Made by a program: the position numbers and the translations under genes. DNA of 15,607 nucleotides from JBBRGG01 sp038240875 (GTDB taxonomy: Bacteria; Planctomycetota; Phycisphaerae; Phycisphaerales; UBA1924). Below the pieces are notes generated by a model. The model made no database searches, was not told the origin of the DNA, and worked only from the letters and a program-made list of their open reading frames with translations. Shown here one piece after another: positions 1-7,051 of the stretch; positions within the stretch are counted from its first letter, which is position 1, and each line of letters starts with the position of its first letter. The stretch lies in NCBI GenBank assembly GCA_038240875.1, contig JBBRGG010000058.1, positions 1-15,607 of the forward strand, given 5' to 3'.

Positions 1-1
1 G

Positions 2-1642
2 CAGCGAATGTTTCCGCAGGCATTGCATTATCTTGATCGGTGTGCCGAGATCGCGCCCGCAGGCGATTCGATGTATCTCTTTGTCGTTGGGCGAATGCGG
101 CGGCAGATCATGCCGGACGAAGCCTCGCGCGATCTCTTCAAACGCGCGCTCGACATCGACCCCACCAACATCGACGCGTGGCTGAGTTACTGCGAAATCC
201 TGCTCATGACCGGGCAATATCGCGATGCACGCGATGCCTGCGTCAATGGCATGAAGCACGCGCCCGACCACCCGGACATTTGGCACAATAAGTGTGTTGC
301 GCTGCAACTTCTTGGCCGAGCCGAAGAGTCGTACAAAGAAGCCAACGACCTTGTGCAGGTGCACCCGACGTATCCGCCCGGGCGACTTATTCGTTCTTCG
401 ACAGCGATGCACGCGGGTGGTGTTTCGCCACAACAGATCCGCGACGACGCTCGCGCGTATTGGGTCCAGCGCGGTGCACGCAAAGGCATAAGCAAGCCGC
501 TTTCCGCCGAGGCCAAGGCTCGCGCAATCGAAGCCGCCCGCAATGGCCAGATCCGCATCGGGCTGATTTCGCCCGACTTTCGCGAGCATTCGGTGGCGTA
601 CTTTATCGAGCCGTTGCTGCGGCAGTGGAACAAGGACCGCGTGTTGACTGGGTTGTATTCGACGGTGCCTCATGAAGACATGGTGACCAAGCGGTTTGCT
701 TCGATGGCGGGGCTTTGGCGCGTTATGGCGCTCACGAGTGTGGGCGCGCTGGCCGAGCGAGTGCGCGCGGATGACATGCACATTTGTATTGATCTTGCGG
801 GCCATACCGCGGGGTCCGCGATTGCGTCGCTCGCGTTTGAGCCCGCGCTGGTGCAAGGCAGCTTTTGTGGCTGGCCCGGAACCACGGGGCTAGACAATAT
901 TGATATCCGCATCGTCGATTCGTTCACCGATCCCGCTGGCGATCCGTATGAGGCACAAGATCACGCGACCGAACGGCTAGTTCGACTTGATCCGTGCTTC
1001 TTGTGCTATCGCCCGCCTAATGACGCGCCAGAAGTTGCCAGTGGGCCAGCCGCCCGAGGCGAACCGATGACCTTTGGCAGCTTTAATGCACTTAAGAAAG
1101 TGAGCATGGCGACGCTCGACGCGTGGTCGCGCGTGCTGCTCGCTGTGCCTGGCTCGCGGTTTGTGGTTAAGACTCGCGCGCTCGATGACCCCGGCACGCA
1201 TGAGGATTTTTACGCGCGACTCGAAGGCCTCGGCGTCGAACGCTCACGCGTTGAATTGCTTCACTCGGCGAAGACGACGCGCCAACATCTTGAGCTGTAT
1301 TCACGCGTCGATGTCGCGCTCGATACCTTCCCATACAACGGCACGACGACCACGTGCGAAGCGCTGCTCATGGGGGTGCCTGTGGTGAGCGTCGCGGGCG
1401 AATTGCACGCGTCGCGGGTCGGGCTTTCGCTCTTGAACAACGCGGGGCTTGGCCACTTGTGCGCGAAGAATGTCGATGAGTACGTCAAGATTGCGGCGAA
1501 GCTTGCGAAAGATTCTCAGTCGCTAGTTGAGTTTAGAACAAGCCTTCGGCCCAAGCTATTGGCGTCGGCGCTGTGCGACCAAGAGGCGTATGCCGCTCGA
1601 TTTGAGAAGGCGATGCGCGAGGCGATTTTGGCCAAGGCGTAA
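2..1642 (+). CDS. TPR / O-GlcNAc transferase (SPINDLY, GT41 family), 5' partial
   Basis: The product probably transfers a sugar from a nucleotide sugar to Ser/Thr of proteins, as GT41 (OGT/SPINDLY) enzymes do. Residues 1-150 (counted from the ATG at 8) are TPR-like helix pairs, for example ALDIDPTNIDAW. The rest is the two-lobed GT-B catalytic region. Visible GT41 landmarks are SPDFREHSV, whose His194 aligns with human OGT His498; AGHTAGSA near 266; GWPGTTG; FNALKK at 359-364, whose last Lys aligns with human Lys842 that contacts UDP; DTFPYNGTTTT at 439-449; and LHASRVGLS. The frame is open to the window edge and the first TPR looks incomplete, so the true start is probably upstream and the ATG at 8 is probably internal. 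The stop at 1642 is followed by a 7-bp hairpin. The family is confident. The acceptor proteins and the sugar donor cannot be read from the sequence. Confidence 0.9.
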   Translation, partial: QRMFPQALHYLDRCAEIAPAGDSMYLFVVGRMRRQIMPDEASRDLFKRALDIDPTNIDAWLSYCEILLMTGQYRDARDACVNGMKHAPDHPDIWHNKCVALQLLGRAEESYKEANDLVQVHPTYPPGRLIRSSTAMHAGGVSPQQIRDDARAYWVQRGARKGISKPLSAEAKARAIEAARNGQIRIGLISPDFREHSVAYFIEPLLRQWNKDRVLTGLYSTVPHEDMVTKRFASMAGLWRVMALTSVGALAERVRADDMHICIDLAGHTAGSAIASLAFEPALVQGSFCGWPGTTGLDNIDIRIVDSFTDPAGDPYEAQDHATERLVRLDPCFLCYRPPNDAPEVASGPAARGEPMTFGSFNALKKVSMATLDAWSRVLLAVPGSRFVVKTRALDDPGTHEDFYARLEGLGVERSRVELLHSAKTTRQHLELYSRVDVALDTFPYNGTTTTCEALLMGVPVVSVAGELHASRVGLSLLNNAGLGHLCAKNVDEYVKIAAKLAKDSQSLVEFRTSLRPKLLASALCDQEAYAARFEKAMREAILAKA

Positions 1643-1673
1643 GCGCTCTTTCGAGGCTAGGCAAAGGGTTAGC

Positions 1674-1691
1674 ATGCCAGGCCGCTGGCAT
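1674..1691 (+). other. Hairpin between the glycosyltransferase and efp
   Basis: ATGCCAG (1674-1680) and CTGGCAT (1685-1691) form a perfect 7-bp stem around GCCG, 31 bases after the glycosyltransferase stop. No T-run follows, so this is at best a weak or Rho-assisted terminator or an RNA-processing structure. Confidence 0.35.
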
Positions 1692-1781
1692 CGCGCCTAC
1701 CATTACCCCCGCCAAACGATGTGCATATTTGGCACGACCAATCACGAACCGAATCACCCCATCGATGAGGAAGTAGAAGCG

Positions 1782-2336
1782 ATGAAGTCGACCGAACTAC
1801 GCAAGGGCATGGGCATCAAGCTCGATGGCAGGCTCTTGGTCCTAACCAACGTTGAGCACCGTACGCCGGGCAACCTTCGCGCCTTCATTCAGATCACCGG
1901 CAAGGACGTGCTCAAAGGCAACGTGATCGAGCGCCGCCTTGGTTCGGGCGACGATATCGACGTGATCGATCTTGACCGCCGTCCCTTTGAATATCTTTAC
2001 TCTGATGGCTCGGGCGCGACGTTTATGGACAAGGAAAACTACGACCAGATCATGCTCACCAAAGAGCTTCTGGGCGACGCGCTCCTCTACCTCACGCCGA
2101 ACACTGAGTGCACTCTCCTCATGTACGACGGCAACCCCGTCACCCTCGACATGCCCACCGCAGTCGAGCTCATTATCACTGATTGCCCGCCCGAAGTAAA
2201 GGGTGCAACCGTCACCAACCAGACCAAAGACGCGCAGATGGAAACCGGGCTGAACGTCCGCGTTCCGGCGTTCATCAAATCCGGTGAGAAGATCAAGGTT
2301 TCGACTGCCGACGGGTCGTATCTTGGTCGTGCCTGA
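1782..2336 (+). CDS. efp: Elongation factor P, non-lysine loop tip
   Basis: EF-P binds between the ribosomal P and E sites and relieves stalling at proline runs. The 184-residue product has the normal three-domain length. The N-terminal KOW-like domain holds KSTELRKGMGIKLDGRLL. The central OB domain has FEYLYSDGSGATFMD and ends in VELIITDCPPEVKGAT. The C-terminal OB domain has ETGLNVRVPAFIKSGEKIKV. The ATG at 1782 was chosen because the EF-P fold begins there and GAGGA lies about 10 bases upstream; longer in-frame starts only add residues unlike EF-P. The domain I loop reads TPGNLRAF where E. coli has KPGKGQAF, so the site of modified Lys34 is Asn31, followed by Leu32 and Arg33. The standard EpmA lysylation therefore cannot apply at this residue. 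Shikimate kinase starts 48 bases downstream on the same strand. Confidence 0.95.
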   Translation: MKSTELRKGMGIKLDGRLLVLTNVEHRTPGNLRAFIQITGKDVLKGNVIERRLGSGDDIDVIDLDRRPFEYLYSDGSGATFMDKENYDQIMLTKELLGDALLYLTPNTECTLLMYDGNPVTLDMPTAVELIITDCPPEVKGATVTNQTKDAQMETGLNVRVPAFIKSGEKIKVSTADGSYLGRA

Positions 2337-2360
2337 TAGGCGGGCCTTGGTCGTGCCTGA
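2322..2360 (+). repeat. 15-bp direct repeat over the efp stop codon
   Basis: CTTGGTCGTGCCTGA occurs at 2322-2336, where its TGA is the efp stop, and again exactly at 2346-2360. The nine-base spacer is TAGGCGGGC. It looks like a short duplication of the gene end that leaves a second copy of the last codons in the spacer before the kinase gene. Confidence 0.8.
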
Positions 2361-2384
2361 GCAGAAGGACGACCTGTTCTTCCA

Positions 2385-3056
2385 TTGACCATTGGTCGGC
2401 TTACGGGCGTCACAAAGAACAGTGTGAAATCCGTGAAATCGACAAGCAAACGCCAAGTTTCAAAGCCTACACGCGTTCCTGATCTCATCTTGATCGGGCT
2501 TCGCGCCAGTGGCAAGTCAACCATTGGTAAACTCCTCGCCAAGTCACTGCGAAGAAAGTTCATCGACCTCGATAACCTGACAGCCTTCGCACTTAACGCT
2601 CCGACCGCGGGCGACGCCCTCGAACGCCAAGGCGTCGATGCCTTTCGAGCCGCAGAAGCAGCGGCGCTCGCCAAAGTGCTCGCCAACGTGCTCAATGGTC
2701 GCGCGGCACGCCGCCCCATCATGCTCGCCCTCGGCGGCGGCACACCCACTGCGCCTGGAGCCGCTGAACTTCTTGCTCACGTGCGCGATGAACATGCGTG
2801 CACGATTGTCTACCTGCGTGCCAACGCGACGACCCTTACCAACCGCACGCGTAATTCGTCCGTCAAGCGGCCAAGCCTAACAAGCGCAAACCAGTCAATC
2901 AAAAACCAGACCAGGAAAGAAGTAGCCGCCGAGGTCGCGACTCTTCTTCGCCAGCGCGACCGCCTTTATCGCTCCCTGGCTTCACACATTCTTCGCGTAG
3001 ATACCAAGACCGACGCACAAGTTCACGCTGCTATTCTCGAACTCGTGCGTGTGTAG
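2385..3056 (+). CDS. aroK: Shikimate kinase
   Basis: The enzyme phosphorylates shikimate to shikimate-3-phosphate with ATP, the fifth step of chorismate synthesis, in the cytoplasm. Numbering from the TTG at 2385: Walker A GLRASGKS at 38-45; FIDLD at 59-63, with the acidic pair that binds Mg and shikimate; DAFRAAE, with Arg88 in the substrate-binding FR..E motif; ALGGGT at 115-120, the shikimate-binding Gly triplet; a lid with Lys-Arg-Pro at 161-163; and a C-terminal RDRLYR. The product is 223 residues, against roughly 170-190 for the family. The first 30 or so residues are basic and outside the fold, so the start may instead be GTG 2424 or GTG 2433; no candidate has a clear Shine-Dalgarno. 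It may share a transcript with efp. The aroK/aroL distinction is not meaningful here. Confidence 0.9.
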   Translation: MTIGRLTGVTKNSVKSVKSTSKRQVSKPTRVPDLILIGLRASGKSTIGKLLAKSLRRKFIDLDNLTAFALNAPTAGDALERQGVDAFRAAEAAALAKVLANVLNGRAARRPIMLALGGGTPTAPGAAELLAHVRDEHACTIVYLRANATTLTNRTRNSSVKRPSLTSANQSIKNQTRKEVAAEVATLLRQRDRLYRSLASHILRVDTKTDAQVHAAILELVRV

Positions 3057-3157
3057 TTTCTTACCTTCGCACGCCAAGCCAATCATCCGCACGCAAACTC
3101 TGGCTCTCTCTTTGCTTGCACCGCAATTCAATACTTCAACCAACATAGGCTCCTTCC

Positions 3158-4738
3158 ATGCCCGCGCCCAATCCAGATCCATCGAATCCAGCCACGCCCG
3201 ACACGAGCGCTGTGGCCGCACCTTCATCAACTCTGGTCGTCGATGATCCACACCCTTTCCGCGCGCTCCTTCGCATCGCGCTACCAACGGTCGTGACGAT
3301 GTCGTCCTTCACGCTCATGCAGTTCCTCGACAAGCTCATGGTCAGCCGTGTTTCCCCAGACCCCATCTACATCGGCGCCCAAGGCAACGGCGGGCTCATC
3401 TCCTTTGTCCCCATCTCCATTGCTATGGGTCTGGTTTCGGTCGTCAACTCCTTTGTTTCGCAAAATCTTGGCGCGGGCAAGCCTGATCGCGGCCCCGCCT
3501 ACGCATGGAACGCGCTCTGGCTCAGCATGCTCTATTGGGCCGCTGTCGTTATCCCGATGGCTTTGCTTCTCCCCACGATCTTCGCTCTATTCCGCGACTC
3601 TGGCACCGCCCCCGAAATCCTCGCGCGCATCGAATTTCGTGACGCGCTCTCCATTAATTACGCACAGATCCTTATGTTCGGCGCGTGCCTCACGCTCGCG
3701 TCTCGTGCCATCAGCCAATTCTTCTATGGCATGCAAAAGCCCTGGGTCGTCTTGATCGCCGGGCTCTTGGGCAACCTCACCAACTTTCTCTGCAACTCCG
3801 TCTTCATCTATGGCCCCGAGGCCGCGCCTAAGACTGGCGTTGCCATCCTCGATGCCTGGTTCACCTTCGCCGCTTCGATCGCGCAAACCCTCGGCGTCCC
3901 ACGCATGGCGCTCACCGGGGCCGCCGTCGGTACAGTCATCGGCACCGCTGTCGAGCTCGCGATACCCGCAGTAATCTTTCTCTCACCCAAGTTCAACCGC
4001 CTCTACAAAACCCGCTCGCAATGGAAGCCAAGCTGGATGCACATCAAGGACCTTGCCCGCGTCGGCTGGGCTCCGGGCCTCATGTTCGGTAACGAAATGA
4101 TCTGCTGGGGACTCTTCATGGTTTACATGGTCGGCCACTTCGGCGCGGACCATTCCACCGCTGGCTTCATCGCCCATCAGTACATGTCCATGTCCTTCAT
4201 GCCCGCCGTTGGCATCTCGGTCGCCGTCACCGCGATGGTGGGTAAGTGCATGGGGATGAAGCGCCCGGATCTCGCCGTATCGCGTGCGTGGATGGGCACG
4301 GCCACCGCGATGGTCTACATGTTCTTGTGTGCCGTCTGCTTCGTGCTCTTTGGCGAGCCCATGGCGAGGCTCTTCCTGAGCAAAGACCTCGACCCAGAAA
4401 CACGCCAACGCCTAGTGTCCATGGCGTCCAAGTTCCTGCTCTTGACCGCCGCCTTCCAACTCTTTGATGCCTTCGCCATCACGCTCGTGGGCGCGCTTCG
4501 CGGCGCAGGCGATACAGCGTGGCCAGGCATCGCAACGCTGATCTCGTCTTGGCTCGTCATCGTTGGTGGCGGCCAACTCATGATGTACGCCTTTCCAAAT
4601 CTCGAAAGCTATGGCCCTTGGATCGCAGCCGCAGCGTACGTCATCATTCTCTCGCTGCTCATTCTCTGGCGTTTCCAGCAAGGCCACTGGAAGTCACGCA
4701 CGCTCGTGCACGACGACCCCATCATCGCTGCACATTAA
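3158..4738 (+). CDS. MATE family multidrug/organic-cation efflux protein
   Basis: This is a 526-residue integral inner-membrane protein with about 12 hydrophobic segments in two similar halves, the layout of MATE (NorM/DinF-type) antiporters that export cationic or aromatic compounds using a Na+ or H+ gradient. The cytoplasmic N-terminus is about 35 residues of Pro/Ala/Ser-rich sequence, followed by FRALLRIALPTVVTM, which begins TM1. Family-like stretches are NSFVSQNLGAGKPDRG (the QN.GAG motif after TM2), ARAISQFFYGMQKPW, and GALRGAGDTAWPG in the C-terminal half (the RG.GDT motif). The ATG at 3158 has no obvious Shine-Dalgarno. The gene converges on dprA with a 49-base gap in which I see no terminator. 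The substrate cannot be predicted. Confidence 0.9.
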   Translation: MPAPNPDPSNPATPDTSAVAAPSSTLVVDDPHPFRALLRIALPTVVTMSSFTLMQFLDKLMVSRVSPDPIYIGAQGNGGLISFVPISIAMGLVSVVNSFVSQNLGAGKPDRGPAYAWNALWLSMLYWAAVVIPMALLLPTIFALFRDSGTAPEILARIEFRDALSINYAQILMFGACLTLASRAISQFFYGMQKPWVVLIAGLLGNLTNFLCNSVFIYGPEAAPKTGVAILDAWFTFAASIAQTLGVPRMALTGAAVGTVIGTAVELAIPAVIFLSPKFNRLYKTRSQWKPSWMHIKDLARVGWAPGLMFGNEMICWGLFMVYMVGHFGADHSTAGFIAHQYMSMSFMPAVGISVAVTAMVGKCMGMKRPDLAVSRAWMGTATAMVYMFLCAVCFVLFGEPMARLFLSKDLDPETRQRLVSMASKFLLLTAAFQLFDAFAITLVGALRGAGDTAWPGIATLISSWLVIVGGGQLMMYAFPNLESYGPWIAAAAYVIILSLLILWRFQQGHWKSRTLVHDDPIIAAH

Positions 4739-4787
4739 GAATGTTTCTCGCTCTGCCCATATGCCCCTGCGCCACTTCTTCTCTTCC

Positions 4788-6227
4788 TCACACCTTCCGC
4801 AAGCGAGAGCCCTCGCGTGCGACTCGCCTTTGGATTTCCATCATTGTGACGCACGCGCGGATCTGCGACAGTTCAAGCCCGGTTGCCTGCGCGATCTCTT
4901 CGATGGATAAAGCCTTGCCTGCTTGTGACAAACACGCCATCACGCTCTTGCTGACATCGCTGCTGATGTACTGCGTCGATGCACCCAAACCACTCATTTG
5001 ACTTTCGGCGTTCGTCTTTGGCGAAGGATTTGCCTGTGCATGTGGCCCGACGTGTGCCTCAACCTGTGGTACAACTTGCTGCACGGCACGCCGCGGCGCT
5101 TTCCCAATCAGCCCAGCATTCGTGAGATCAACCCTCGTCAGATCTGGCGTCATCAACTCCTTCTTGGATTTGCCGCCAGCAAAGAGCCCCTGTGCTGGAA
5201 AATCATGCTGGCTATTCGCGCCTTCACGTGCGCCATCACTCGCGCCATCAAGCTTCGGCTCGACCACCGGGTACTGCTCGACCGCCGGGTACCGGGCGTC
5301 GTGCGTGCCATTGTGCTGGTGAAAGCCTGCTTGCTCCAGCACATGAATCACATCGCCAGGCATCGTCACCAACTGCGCCCCGCCCGATTTAAGCAGTTGG
5401 TGCGTTCCCGCTGAAAGGACCGAATCGACGCGCCCGGGTATCGCCATCACCTCTCGCCCATGATCCTCGCCCGCCAACCTCGCTGTGATTAACGCGCCCG
5501 ATCGCTCGCTCGCTTCGATCACAACAACCCCAAGCGAGAGCCCGCTGATGAGCCGATTTCGCGCTGGAAAGTTTTCTGCCATCGGCCCAGTTTCAAGCGA
5601 AAGCTCCGACACCACCGCGCCATGCTGCGCAATCTCTTCAAACAAATCCGCGTTCTCAGGCGGATAACACTCCGCAAGCCCACACCCAAGCACCGCAATC
5701 GTTCGCCCACCAGACCGCATCGCGCCGCGATGTGCCGAGGAATCAATCCCTCGCGCACCACCAGAGACAATCGTCAGCCCCGCTTGCCCCAATACGCCTG
5801 CAAATCGTGCGGCTTGCTCCAACCCATACGACGAACACCGCCGCGATCCGACAATTCCTACTGAAAACCTGTCCACGCCAAAGGGCTGCAAATTACCCTT
5901 GATGTACAACAACGGTGGCGCATCATGCAGCGACCTAAGCAGCGGCGGATACGATGGATCGCTCAGTGCAATTATGCGAACGCCAAGCTTGACAGCAAGC
6001 TCAACCTCTCTTCCCGCACGATCGTCGGCTTCCTTTTTCCCGCTCACTATCTGCGTCGACTTGTTGCTCCCGATCCCAGGCACCCGCTCCAAATCTGCTC
6101 GCGACGCGCCCCATATCGCTTCGACCGACCCAAACGTCTTGAGCAATCGGCCTATCAAAACCGGACCAACGCTCGGCAGCAGCGTCAAGCGAAGCACATC
6201 GATTGCAACACTCGTTGCCACTTCCAT
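4788..6227 (-). CDS. dprA: DNA processing protein DprA/Smf
   Basis: DprA binds incoming single-stranded DNA during natural transformation and loads RecA. From the ATG at 6227 (479 residues): residues 1-60 are a SAM/HhH-like domain with LERVPGIGSNKS; about 85-300 is the Rossmann-like core with IVGSRRCSSYG at 125-135, IVSGGARGIDSSAH at 153-166, LGCGLAECYPPEN, ETGPMAENFPARNRLISGL and SGALITARLAGE; about 300-420 is a long low-complexity linker; and 420-479 is a winged-helix domain of the DprA C-terminal type. ATG 6227 is preferred over GTG 6251 because GGAG lies 8 bases upstream of it. The linker makes the protein longer than compact DprA proteins of about 290-380 residues. The lipoprotein gene lies 118 bases upstream on the same strand, across an AT-rich gap. 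Confidence 0.95.
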   Translation of the reverse strand: MEVATSVAIDVLRLTLLPSVGPVLIGRLLKTFGSVEAIWGASRADLERVPGIGSNKSTQIVSGKKEADDRAGREVELAVKLGVRIIALSDPSYPPLLRSLHDAPPLLYIKGNLQPFGVDRFSVGIVGSRRCSSYGLEQAARFAGVLGQAGLTIVSGGARGIDSSAHRGAMRSGGRTIAVLGCGLAECYPPENADLFEEIAQHGAVVSELSLETGPMAENFPARNRLISGLSLGVVVIEASERSGALITARLAGEDHGREVMAIPGRVDSVLSAGTHQLLKSGGAQLVTMPGDVIHVLEQAGFHQHNGTHDARYPAVEQYPVVEPKLDGASDGAREGANSQHDFPAQGLFAGGKSKKELMTPDLTRVDLTNAGLIGKAPRRAVQQVVPQVEAHVGPHAQANPSPKTNAESQMSGLGASTQYISSDVSKSVMACLSQAGKALSIEEIAQATGLELSQIRACVTMMEIQRRVAREGSRLRKV

Positions 6228-6251
6228 CACGCCTACTCCAGACCTGCCCAC

Positions 6252-6310
6252 CTTAACTGGCGCGCAGTGTATATATGTAAGATATTATCCCTGCAACTAC
6301 AGTAAGTTGA
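6252..6310 (-). promoter_or_regulatory. AT-rich candidate promoter of dprA
   Basis: The gap upstream of dprA is clearly AT-richer than its surroundings. Read on the minus strand it has TTGCAG, 17 bases, then TATACA; GATAAT is an overlapping alternative -10. Matches to the sigma-70 consensus are partial, so this is only a suggestion that dprA has its own promoter. Confidence 0.3.
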
Positions 6311-6345
6311 GGTTATATGTTACCATTGAAACACCAGATAGGCCA

Positions 6346-6807
6346 TCACTCAGATTCAGTTTTTAGCAATCTAAATGGGGTGGCTGTATCTGGCCGCACA
6401 GAAAAATCGATCACTCGCGCATAGACACGCAGTGGCATCGAATTCGGCACAAATGTCGCTACTCGTTGCTCCACAAAAGCTTGAGAATGAAATCCGAGCG
6501 GGTTTGGGCGTTGCAAGCTGATATACGCATCGCGCCTCTGAAACCCTTCGTACACACCATCGAGCGTCGCCAGCCACCCGCCTGTGGGCGACTCAATCAC
6601 CACGATGTGCCCCATCGGATCTTTCTCAACTCGCATCGGCGGCCCGACATACGCATCAGAAACACTCTCTGGTGCAGCCGCAGCACCCGCACAGCCGACT
6701 ATATAGGGCGTGAACGCAATTGCGAGCGCGAGATACGCCACGCGCAAGATGTGCCTAACTGGAATCGCTTCAACATGTGTCGTATTAGACTTTGTGGCGG
6801 TTGGCAT
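6346..6807 (-). CDS. Small putative lipoprotein, unknown function
   Basis: The product has 153 residues. A polar N-terminus of about 18 residues precedes a hydrophobic stretch (ILRVAYLALAIAF...) that ends in the lipobox IVGC, so Cys39 would be the lipidated residue after signal peptidase II. The mature part of about 115 residues has alternating hydrophobic strands, for example HIVVIESPTGGWLATLDGVYEG and MPLRVYARVIDF, suggesting a small all-beta envelope domain. I do not recognise a family. The ATG at 6807 has only a weak purine-rich stretch upstream. The gene is divergent from the SpoIID-like gene, with which it shares a 244-base intergenic region, and it is codirectional with dprA. Confidence 0.75.
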   Translation of the reverse strand: MPTATKSNTTHVEAIPVRHILRVAYLALAIAFTPYIVGCAGAAAAPESVSDAYVGPPMRVEKDPMGHIVVIESPTGGWLATLDGVYEGFQRRDAYISLQRPNPLGFHSQAFVEQRVATFVPNSMPLRVYARVIDFSVRPDTATPFRLLKTESE

Positions 6808-6825
6808 GCTTGACTCGTGCTAAGG

Positions 6826-6861
6826 CTCGTTGGCTTTTGGCTCGTTGGCTTTTGGATCGTT
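6826..6861 (+). repeat. 15-bp tandem repeat, about 2.4 copies
   Basis: CTCGTTGGCTTTTGG is repeated head to tail at 6826-6840 and 6841-6855, followed by a partial third copy (ATCGTT). It lies just upstream of the lipoprotein start, in the divergent intergenic region. Confidence 0.85.
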
Positions 6862-6990
6862 AATAGAACAGATCGGGCTCTTCAGCGTACCACGCTGCGC
6901 ACGTGCTCGCTCACAGAATAATTGGCCGTTTCGTCAATGTTTCGATGCCTTGAATTTCAGGTGTGTTGAGATCTTTGTCTCTGGCAGTCT

Positions 6991-7038
6991 ACTACCAACC
7001 CTCCGGGTTGGCGAACTACCAACCCAACGGGTTGGCGA
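6991..7038 (+). repeat. Two tandem 24-bp units, each a 7-bp hairpin, in the spoIID leader
   Basis: Units 6991-7014 and 7015-7038 are identical except in the three-base loop and its edge. Each contains CCAACCC, a three-base loop (TCC, then AAC) and GGGTTGG. The second hairpin ends at 7035, directly before the AAAGG ribosome-binding site at 7038-7042 and the ATG at 7052. It could influence initiation or be a mobile palindromic element. Confidence 0.85.
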
Positions 7039-7051
7039 AAGGCAAGTACGT

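Noticed and set aside
1842..2749. Open frames antisense to efp and aroK
   Set aside because: They have no recognisable domain, and both sense genes are well supported by family motifs.
6991..7038. CRISPR array
   Set aside because: There are only two adjacent units with no spacers, and each is a self-contained palindrome.
6830..7051. N-terminal extension of the SpoIID protein through the repeat region
   Set aside because: The extension is encoded by tandem repeats and lacks a signal; ATG 7052 has a good ribosome-binding site and leads directly to the export signal.
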